DNA from: JACQAI01 sp035507915
GTDB lineage: Bacteria > Pseudomonadota > Alphaproteobacteria > Elsterales > Elsteraceae
Reading direction: 5' to 3'
Length of the DNA: 6,124 nt
NCBI GenBank assembly: GCA_035507915.1
Contig: DATJNS010000412.1
Coordinates: 1-6,124, forward strand
The position numbers were made by a program, and so were the translations under genes. Below are positions 1 to 5,289 of the stretch, one piece after another. The notes under the pieces are model-generated. The model saw only the letters and a program-made list of their open reading frames with translations. It had not been told where the DNA came from and made no database searches. Each line of letters begins with the position of its first letter. The first letter of the stretch is position 1.

Positions 1-283
1 GCGCGCACAGCGCGTCGCCGAGCTTCCAGCCGTCGGCGCCGGCGCCCAGCGCCACCACGGTGCCGGCGATCTCGAGCCCGGGGATCGGCGAGGCGCCCGG
101 CGGCGGCGGATAGCTGCCCTGGCGCTGGATCACGTCGGGACGGTTGACCCCGGCGGCCGCGACCTTGACGAGTAGCTCGCCCGTCTGCGGCTGCGGCACC
201 GGGCCGGTCGCCGGCACCAGCACCTCGGGCGGCCCCGATCCCTTGATGTCGATGAAGCGCATCGTGTCGGGAAGCTGGGCCAT
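1..283 (-). CDS. NAD(P)H:quinone oxidoreductase, PIG3-type MDR family (N-terminal part, cut by left edge)
   Basis: Reading leftward from the ATG at 283-281 gives 94 residues before the window ends. They match the start of the zinc-independent quinone oxidoreductase / PIG3 branch of the medium-chain dehydrogenase superfamily: an E-V-L strand near residues 20-22, GELLVKVAAAGVNRPDV at 35-51, the QGSYPPPPGAS loop at 55-65, PGLEIAGTV at 68-76, and a GD pair at 89-90 where the GroES-like domain continues. Family members reduce quinones or other enones with NADPH in the cytoplasm. The catalytic and Rossmann domains lie outside the window, so the substrate cannot be judged. The start at 283 has a GAAAGGGA Shine-Dalgarno 9 nt upstream. 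An in-frame ATG at codon 8 (262-260) is closer to the usual family start but was not chosen, because the ribosome site favours the first. The gene is divergent from the E1 gene. Confidence 0.9.
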   Translation of the reverse strand, partial: MAQLPDTMRFIDIKGSGPPEVLVPATGPVPQPQTGELLVKVAAAGVNRPDVIQRQGSYPPPPGASPIPGLEIAGTVVALGAGADGWKLGDALCA

Positions 284-292
284 CGACGTGTA

Positions 293-300
293 TCCCTTTC
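293..300 (-). promoter_or_regulatory. Ribosome binding site of the quinone oxidoreductase gene
   Basis: On the minus strand this reads GAAAGGGA, ending 9 nt before the ATG at 283-281. It is the best Shine-Dalgarno match near either candidate start and decides for codon 1 rather than the in-frame ATG seven codons later. Confidence 0.55.
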
Positions 301-390
301 ATTGGTCGCCCCCCAACCCTCGCCCTCCGCGCGGCAGCCGAAGGCACGAGCGCGTTCGGTCGGGGGGGCGCGAGTTGAGAGCGGTGACGC

Positions 391-467
391 TCCCTCACTC
401 TGACTCCTTCCCCCCTTGCGGGGGAAGGTTGGGATGGGGGGTGATGACGACGCGGGGACAATGTCCC
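391..467. repeat. Probable dispersed intergenic repeat with hairpin, in the divergent gap
   Basis: A perfect inverted repeat CCTTCCCCC (406-414) / GGGGGAAGG (420-428) surrounds a CTTGC loop. It is followed by a G-rich tail (TTGGGATGGGGGG) and then by a second palindrome at 455-467. G- and C-run hairpins of this form are familiar as multi-copy intergenic elements in alphaproteobacterial genomes; that this one is multi-copy is inference, since only one copy lies in the window. There is no T-run on either side, so an intrinsic terminator is unlikely. The rest of the gap (284-390) is C/G-rich with no gene visible and no promoter I can defend, although promoters for both divergent genes should lie somewhere in 284-496. 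Confidence 0.55.
455..467. promoter_or_regulatory. Perfect palindrome GGGACA-A-TGTCCC upstream of the E1 gene
   Basis: Six-base arms (455-460 and 462-467) flank a single central A. The site lies 29 bp before the preferred GTG start of the E1 gene and contains the first upstream in-frame ATG (461-463). It could be an operator for a dimeric regulator of the E1/AroE-like operon, or simply the distal part of the dispersed repeat. I do not recognise it as the site of a named regulator. Confidence 0.25.
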
Positions 468-496
468 ATGATTATCCGGAAACCGGGGGGAAACGG

Positions 497-2695
497 GTGC
501 CAGACATCATCGAGCTCAAGCACGCCGCGCCGTGGCGCGAGATCCGCACCACGCCCGACGACTGGCGCGGCGCCGGCGCCGCGCGTCTGCTGCGGATGCT
601 CCAGGACATGCAGGTGATCCGCGCCTTCGAGGAGAGCGTGCTCGAGCTCGCCGGCGAGCAGCTGGTGCACGGCCCGGCGCATTCGAGCATCGGCATGGAA
701 GGCGGGGCGGTCGGTGCGATCGCGCCGCTCAATTCGCGCGATCAGGTCAACGGCTCGCACCGCGGCCACCACCAGTTCCTCGCCAAGGCGCTCAACCACC
801 TCGTGCCGCCCGACCACGATCCGCGCCGCGGGCTCGCCGCGCCGGTGCCCGCGATGCTGCAGAAGGCGCTGGCGGAGATCATGGGTCTGGCACAGGGCTA
901 CTGCAAAGGCCGCGGCGGCTCGATGCACCTGCGCTGGCCGGAGGCCGGCTGCCTCGGCACCAACGCGATCGTCGGCGGCGGCGTGCCGATGGCCGCCGGC
1001 GCGGCGTGGGCGCACAAGCGCGCCGGCACGGGGCAGGTCATGGTCACGTTCTTCGGCGACGGCGCGACCAACATCGGCGCCGTGCTCGAGACCATGAACC
1101 TGGCGGCGCTCTACGACCTGCCGCTCTGCTTCTTCATCGACAACAACCAGTACGCCGTCGCGACCACCGTGACCGAGTCGACGCGCGAGCGGCGCCTGTC
1201 GGCGCGCGGCGCGGGCTTCGGCATCCCGGCGTTCCGGGTCGACGGCATGGATCCGCTGGCGGTCGCGCTGGCGATGGACGAGGCGGTCGGCATGCTGCGC
1301 GCCGGCAAGGGCCCGGTGATCGTCGAGGCCGAGACCTATCGCTACTTCCACCAGAACGGGCCGTTGCCCGGCAGCGCCTTCGGCTATCGCACCAAGGACG
1401 AGGAGACTGCGTGGCGCGCCCGCGACCCGATCGACCGGGTGGCGCGCGAGGCGGTCGCGCTCGGCCACGTGACCGACGACCAGGTGGCGCGCATGCGCCT
1501 GGAGGCGCAGCAGGTGATGGCGCGCGCGGTCGCCGAGCTGACCGAGCCCGACGGCAACCGCCGCCGCATCCGGCCGAGCCTGTGGCCGGCGCCGTCGTTC
1601 CGCGATTTCGGCGTGCGCGGCGACCTGTCCGAGTTCGCCGGCGCGCGCTACGAGGAGCTCGACAGCTTCAAGGGCAAGGTCGTCGAGGCCAAGTTCGTCG
1701 ACGTGATCGCCGACGTGCTCCACCGCCGGATGACGACCGACGAGCGCATCTTCGTGCTCGGCGAGGACATCCACAAGCTGCGCGGCGGCACCAACGGCGC
1801 CACGCGCGGCCTCAAGGACGCGTTTCCCGACCGCATCCTGCAGACGCCGATCAGCGAGGAGGCGTTCTCGGGGTTCGGCGGCGGCGTCGCGATGGACGGG
1901 CGCTATCGCCCGATCGTCGAGTTCATGTACGCCGACTTCACCTGGGTCGCCGCCGACCAGGTGTTCAACCAGATCGCCAAGGCACGCCACATGTTCGGCG
2001 GCGACGATCCGGTGCCGCTGGTGCTGCGCACCAAATGCGCGATGGGCACCGGTTACGGCTCGCAGCACTCGATGGATCCGACCGGCCTGTTCGCGCTGTC
2101 GCCCGGCTGGCGCATCGTCGCGCCGACCACGCCGTTCGACTATGTCGGGCTGATGAACAGCGCGCTGCGCTGCCAGGATCCGGTGCTGGTGCTCGAGCAC
2201 GTCGCGCTCTACACCGCCAACGGCCCGGCGCCGGCCGACGATCTCGACTACTTCATCCCGCTCGGCCGCGCCCGCGTCGCGCGCGCCGGCAACGGCGTCA
2301 CGATCCTGACCTACCTCGCGATGGTGAAGCCGGTGCTCGAGGCGGTCGAGGCGCTCGGCATCGACGCCGAGGTGATCGACCTGCGCTCGCTCGACCGCGC
2401 CGGCATCGACTGGGAGACCATCGGCGCCAGCATCCGCAAGACCAACGCCGTCATGGTGGTCGAGCAGGGCGCGCTCGGCACGTCCTACGGGACCATCCTG
2501 GGCGACGAGATCCAGCGCCGCTTCTTCGACTGGCTCGACCACCCGATCATGCGCGTCCACGGCGGCGAGGCGTCGCCCAGCATCTCGAAGGTGCTGGAGA
2601 CTGCGGCGATCGCCGGACGCGACGACGTCGCGGCGGCGCTGCGCGAGTTCGCGGCGCACCGGCCGAGCGCGCGGGCCGACGGCGCGACCGCCTGA
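497..2695 (+). CDS. Fused alpha/beta E1 component of a thiamine-diphosphate 2-oxoacid dehydrogenase-type enzyme
   Basis: This 732-residue protein joins both E1 subunits, normally separate chains of about 330-400 and 325-350 residues. Alpha half (about 1-380): an HSSIGMEGGAVGA segment at 62-74, a GSHRGHH segment after it, and the thiamine-diphosphate/Mg motif GDG (187-189) ... NN (216-217). Beta half (from about 391): PISEE with the conserved Glu at 454, GSQHSMDP with His524, a PVLVLEH strand, and a VIDLRSL strand in the C-terminal transketolase domain. The usual GHSxSDP active-site loop of E1-alpha is replaced by YRYFHQNGPLPGSAFGYR (281-298), keeping one His (285). Relatives decarboxylate pyruvate, branched-chain 2-oxoacids or acetoin and pass the acyl group to a lipoyl E2; no E2 or E3 gene adjoins, so substrate and acceptor are unknown. 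The start is uncertain: GTG 497 follows a GGGGGGAAA stretch and lies just before recognisable protein; ATG 461, ATG 434 and TTG 416 are in frame but fall in the repeat. The AroE-like gene follows after 8 bp. Confidence 0.9.
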   Translation: MPDIIELKHAAPWREIRTTPDDWRGAGAARLLRMLQDMQVIRAFEESVLELAGEQLVHGPAHSSIGMEGGAVGAIAPLNSRDQVNGSHRGHHQFLAKALNHLVPPDHDPRRGLAAPVPAMLQKALAEIMGLAQGYCKGRGGSMHLRWPEAGCLGTNAIVGGGVPMAAGAAWAHKRAGTGQVMVTFFGDGATNIGAVLETMNLAALYDLPLCFFIDNNQYAVATTVTESTRERRLSARGAGFGIPAFRVDGMDPLAVALAMDEAVGMLRAGKGPVIVEAETYRYFHQNGPLPGSAFGYRTKDEETAWRARDPIDRVAREAVALGHVTDDQVARMRLEAQQVMARAVAELTEPDGNRRRIRPSLWPAPSFRDFGVRGDLSEFAGARYEELDSFKGKVVEAKFVDVIADVLHRRMTTDERIFVLGEDIHKLRGGTNGATRGLKDAFPDRILQTPISEEAFSGFGGGVAMDGRYRPIVEFMYADFTWVAADQVFNQIAKARHMFGGDDPVPLVLRTKCAMGTGYGSQHSMDPTGLFALSPGWRIVAPTTPFDYVGLMNSALRCQDPVLVLEHVALYTANGPAPADDLDYFIPLGRARVARAGNGVTILTYLAMVKPVLEAVEALGIDAEVIDLRSLDRAGIDWETIGASIRKTNAVMVVEQGALGTSYGTILGDEIQRRFFDWLDHPIMRVHGGEASPSISKVLETAAIAGRDDVAAALREFAAHRPSARADGATA

Positions 2696-2703
2696 GCGCC
2701 GCC

Positions 2704-3501
2704 GTGAGCGGCTGGCAGATCACGGGCCATACGCGGCTGTTCGGCATCCTGGCCGACCCGGTGACGCACGTGCGCACGCCGATGGTGTTCAACGGCTTTT
2801 TCCGGGAGCACGGCATCGATGCCGTGCTGGTGCCGATCGAGGTGCCGCCGGAAGGCCTGGCCGCGCTGCTCGACGGGTTGCGCGCGATGACGAACCTCGC
2901 GGGCTTCGTCGTGACGATCCCGCACAAGACCGCGATGGTCGGGCTGTGCGACGAGGTCTCGCGCGAGGGCCGGCTGATCGGCGCGGTCAATACCGTGCGG
3001 CGCGCGCGCGACGGGCGGCTGGTCGGCACCATGTTCGACGGCGTCGGCTTCGTCGCCGGCCTGCGCCACAAGGGCCACGACCCGCGCGGCCGGCGCGTCT
3101 ATCTCGCCGGCGCGGGCGGCGCCGCCAGCGCGGTCGCGTTCGCGCTCGCCGACGCCGGGGTCGCGCGCCTCACCCTGTTCAACCGCACGGCGGCCAAGGC
3201 GGCCGACCTGGCGGCGCGCGTGCGCGCGGCCTACCCGGGCGTCGAGGTCGCGCTCGGCTCGCCCGATCCGAGCGGCCATGCGCTCGCGATCAACGGCACC
3301 TCGCTCGGCCTCAAGCCCGGCGACGCGCTGCCGTTCGACGTGGCGCGCCTCGGCCCCGACAGCGTGGTCGCGGAAGTGGTCATGAATCCGGAGACCACGG
3401 CGCTGCTCGCCGCCGCCGCGGCGCGCGGCTGCCCGGTCCATCACGGCCGTCACATGATCGAGGAGCAGATCCGCCTGATGGCGGACTTCATCGGTGCGTA
3501 A
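2704..3501 (+). CDS. Shikimate dehydrogenase-like (AroE-fold) NAD(P)-dependent oxidoreductase, probably not a true AroE
   Basis: A 265-residue protein with the full AroE architecture. The N-terminal substrate domain has FGILADPVTHVRTP (13-26), GFVVTIPHK (67-75), AVNTV (94-98) and GTMFDGVGF (108-116). The Rossmann domain has the GAGGAA loop (136-141) and FNRT (159-162), whose Arg/Thr favour NADPH in this family. The C-terminus has INGTSLG (196-202), a VVMNPETTALL segment and a closing Q255. The presumed catalytic Lys75 and Asp112 are kept. The two serines that hold the shikimate carboxylate in AroE (HSxSP) are Val23 and Thr25 here, the Asn of N-V-T-x-P-x-K is Val69, and the NTD triplet is M-F-D (110-112). 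It therefore probably reduces or oxidises a different cyclic polyol or ketone. The GTG start lies 8 bp after the E1 stop with no clear ribosome site, suggesting translational coupling; a CTG at 2692, overlapping that stop, is a less likely alternative. Its 3' end overlaps pgaD on the other strand by 14 bp. Confidence 0.85.
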   Translation: MSGWQITGHTRLFGILADPVTHVRTPMVFNGFFREHGIDAVLVPIEVPPEGLAALLDGLRAMTNLAGFVVTIPHKTAMVGLCDEVSREGRLIGAVNTVRRARDGRLVGTMFDGVGFVAGLRHKGHDPRGRRVYLAGAGGAASAVAFALADAGVARLTLFNRTAAKAADLAARVRAAYPGVEVALGSPDPSGHALAINGTSLGLKPGDALPFDVARLGPDSVVAEVVMNPETTALLAAAAARGCPVHHGRHMIEEQIRLMADFIGA

Positions 3502-3943
3502 CGGTCGCGGACCCGTTGGCGCTGCCGGCGGCGTTGCGGCCGCGGGCCACGGCGATCAGCCTGCCGGTGCTCGTGTGGCTGATCGCCATGCTGCGGCTTT
3601 CCTGCCAGAGCGCGATCTGCTCGGCCGAGCAGTCGTAGCGCGCGGCGAGGTCGGCGTGGCTCAGCGAGGCGATTGCCTTGCGCTGGTCGCGGCCCCGGAA
3701 GCGTCGGCGGTTGTAGTGCGCCCAAACGATCAGGATCGAGCCATTCAGCAGGGCGACCTGGCCATAGGTGCCCAGCGTGTGCAGGAAGCGGAACACCATC
3801 GGCATGTCGGGACGCGACGCGCGGAGGAACAGCCACGCGCTGCCGTGTTCGATCAGCAGGTAGAGATCGATGAAGGTCTCGCGAATCAGCCAGACATAGA
3901 TCAGCCACATCACGGCCGACAGCACCCAGTCGCGGGCGTGCAC
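3488..3943 (-). CDS. pgaD: PgaD, regulatory subunit of the PNAG synthase (start uncertain, probably extends upstream)
   Basis: Small inner-membrane partner of PgaC, needed for poly-beta-1,6-N-acetylglucosamine polymerisation. In E. coli PgaC and PgaD together bind cyclic-di-GMP, which stabilises PgaD and turns on synthesis. Counting from the GTG at 3943, two membrane segments are visible (about 7-31 and 57-75), joined by a loop. Next come the family signature LIVWAHYN (71-78) followed by basic residues, then a soluble tail with SRSMAISHTSTGRLIAV, which matches the end of E. coli PgaD. Asn78/Arg79 align with E. coli Asn75/Lys76, where substitutions are reported to alter cyclic-di-GMP dependence. 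The GTG gives 151 residues against 137 in E. coli. However, the reading frame upstream of it encodes LVIDGSATRPPW, which looks like the conserved PgaD N-terminus (LIIxx), and no ATG, GTG or TTG precedes that segment; an ATC at 3991-3989 would give 167 residues. The tail ends inside the 3' end of the AroE-like gene. Confidence 0.85.
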   Translation of the reverse strand: MHARDWVLSAVMWLIYVWLIRETFIDLYLLIEHGSAWLFLRASRPDMPMVFRFLHTLGTYGQVALLNGSILIVWAHYNRRRFRGRDQRKAIASLSHADLAARYDCSAEQIALWQESRSMAISHTSTGRLIAVARGRNAAGSANGSATVTHR

Positions 3944-3975
3944 CCAGGGCGGACGGGTGGCGGATCCGTCGATGA

Positions 3976-5289
3976 CTAGTCCACGGCAGATGGCCGGTAT
4001 CCTCGATCGGGGCTCTCCCAGCGTGCGCGGGCGCGGCGCCGGTCGATCAGAGCCTTGGGGAAGCCGACGACGGTGGCGGCCAGCGAAAGCGCCCAGAAGA
4101 AGAACGGGTACCAGATGACCCAGATGACGAGCGTGAGCAGACGCGGCTCGTAGCGCTGCTCGATCCACAGCGCGACGGCGAATTGCGCGAGGCAGGTGGT
4201 CGCCAACAGCAGGCCCCAGAAGGCCGGCGGCTCGATCGACGGTACGTTCAAGCCTTCCGGCATGGCGATGAACTTGCCGACCGCCCACAACACGACGGAG
4301 AAGATCAGCGCGTAAGACCACACGACGCTCAGGCAGTATTCGATCACGAGCCCCCACATGCGTCGACGCCGCCAATCGAACAGCTGGCGCAGTTGCTTGA
4401 GGAATACCTCGGCGCCGCCCTGGGCCCAGCGCAACCGCTGACGCCACAGTCCGCGAAACGTCTCGGGCATCAGGATCCAGCACAGCGCGTTCGGCTCGTA
4501 CTGGATGCTCCAGTGGTCGACCTGGAGCTTCCAGCTCGCGTCGATGTCCTCGGTGACCGTGTCGAGGCTCCAATAGCCGCAGCGGTGCAGCGCGGCGCGT
4601 CGATAGGCGACGATCACGCCCGACACGGTGAAGACGTTGCCGTAGACGCGTTGCGCGCGCTTGATCAACCCGATGATCGAGGAGAACTCGCCGACCTGGA
4701 TGCGACCGAGCAGCGTGGAGCGCGTGCGGATGCGCGGATTGCCTGTGACGGCGCCGACGCGCGGAAAGCGGATCAGCGGCTGGACCAGGTGGGCGGTCGC
4801 GTTGGGGTCGAGCAGCGCGTCGCCGTCGACGCACACGAGATACTCGCTGCGCGCCACCAGGGCGCCCATGCGCAGCGCCATCGCCTTCCCCTGGTTCTTG
4901 ATCAGGTGCACGACGCGCAGCTCAGGATACTGGATCATCAGGTAGTCGAGGATGTCGCCGGTGCCGTCGCGCGAGCCGTCGTTGATCGCGATCACCTCGA
5001 ACGCCGGGTAATTCTGCAGGGCGGCGGCACCGATCGTCTCGGCGACGTTCGCCGCCTCGTTGAAGCAGGGCACCAGGATCGAGACGAACGGCGGGCTGTC
5101 GATCGGCGGCGGATGGGTGGGATCGGCGCCGTGGCGCTCGCGCTGCAGGTAGAAATAGACGCCGCCGGTCATCCACAACAGCGACATGAACAGCGGGTAG
5201 AAGAAGATGAACTCGAGCAGCAACCCGCTGGTACGCGCGAGGCCGAACAGGACCACCACAAGGATCGGCATGAGGGTCCGCTCCATCAT
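3976..5289 (-). CDS. pgaC: PgaC, poly-beta-1,6-N-acetyl-D-glucosamine synthase (family 2 glycosyltransferase)
   Basis: A processive inner-membrane glycosyltransferase that polymerises UDP-GlcNAc into PNAG and, with PgaD, moves the chain across the membrane. The 437 residues (E. coli 441) align along almost their whole length with PgaC/HmsR. Two N-terminal membrane segments lie at about 8-25 and 28-48. The GT2 domain begins at VSILVPCFNE (69-78), then INDGSRDG (102-109), DGD (155-157), the GNPRIRTRST stretch (183-192), TED (246-248) with the presumed catalytic Asp248, and QRLRW (284-288), the Q-x-x-R-W signature. About three C-terminal membrane segments follow (315-337, 356-376, 384-408), then RARWESPDRG (421-430), which also ends the E. 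coli protein. Its ATG overlaps the pgaB stop in ATGA, with no good Shine-Dalgarno, so translation is probably coupled; a second ATG follows directly. No key residue is missing. Confidence 0.97.
   Translation of the reverse strand: MMERTLMPILVVVLFGLARTSGLLLEFIFFYPLFMSLLWMTGGVYFYLQRERHGADPTHPPPIDSPPFVSILVPCFNEAANVAETIGAAALQNYPAFEVIAINDGSRDGTGDILDYLMIQYPELRVVHLIKNQGKAMALRMGALVARSEYLVCVDGDALLDPNATAHLVQPLIRFPRVGAVTGNPRIRTRSTLLGRIQVGEFSSIIGLIKRAQRVYGNVFTVSGVIVAYRRAALHRCGYWSLDTVTEDIDASWKLQVDHWSIQYEPNALCWILMPETFRGLWRQRLRWAQGGAEVFLKQLRQLFDWRRRRMWGLVIEYCLSVVWSYALIFSVVLWAVGKFIAMPEGLNVPSIEPPAFWGLLLATTCLAQFAVALWIEQRYEPRLLTLVIWVIWYPFFFWALSLAATVVGFPKALIDRRRARARWESPDRGYRPSAVD
3989..4004 (-). promoter_or_regulatory. 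Possible ribosome site and ATC initiation codon for pgaD
   Basis: On the minus strand GAGG (4004-4001) is followed after 9 nt by an in-frame ATC (3991-3989), which would open pgaD as (M)CRGLVIDG and overlap the end of pgaC by 16 nt. This fits the conserved N-terminus better than the downstream GTG but requires a rare initiation codon. A sequencing error or a frameshift from pgaC are alternatives. Confidence 0.25.

Noticed and set aside
406..428. Hairpin CCTTCCCCC/GGGGGAAGG as a rho-independent terminator
   Set aside because: No T-run follows on either strand and it lies between divergent gene starts, where no transcript should end.
144..617. A 157-codon plus-strand open frame across the divergent gap
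   Set aside because: It begins antisense to the quinone oxidoreductase, crosses the repeat and ends in an out-of-frame part of E1; its composition is Ser/Arg/Pro/Gly low complexity.
395..2659. A 754-codon open frame antisense to the E1 gene
   Set aside because: It mirrors the strongly matched E1 gene, is rich in Arg/Ala/His/Asp as expected of an antisense frame in GC-rich coding DNA, and shows no family motif.
532..2703. A long plus-strand open frame running through the E1 gene and into the AroE-like gene, suggesting a 989-residue fusion
   Set aside because: The part before 2704 is an Arg/Ala-rich out-of-frame reading of E1. Recognisable protein begins only at the GTG at 2704.
3944..4834. 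Upstream extension of the pgaD frame to the ATG at 4834, giving a 448-residue protein
   Set aside because: The added part is an Arg-rich out-of-frame reading of pgaC. PgaD family members are about 140-170 residues.
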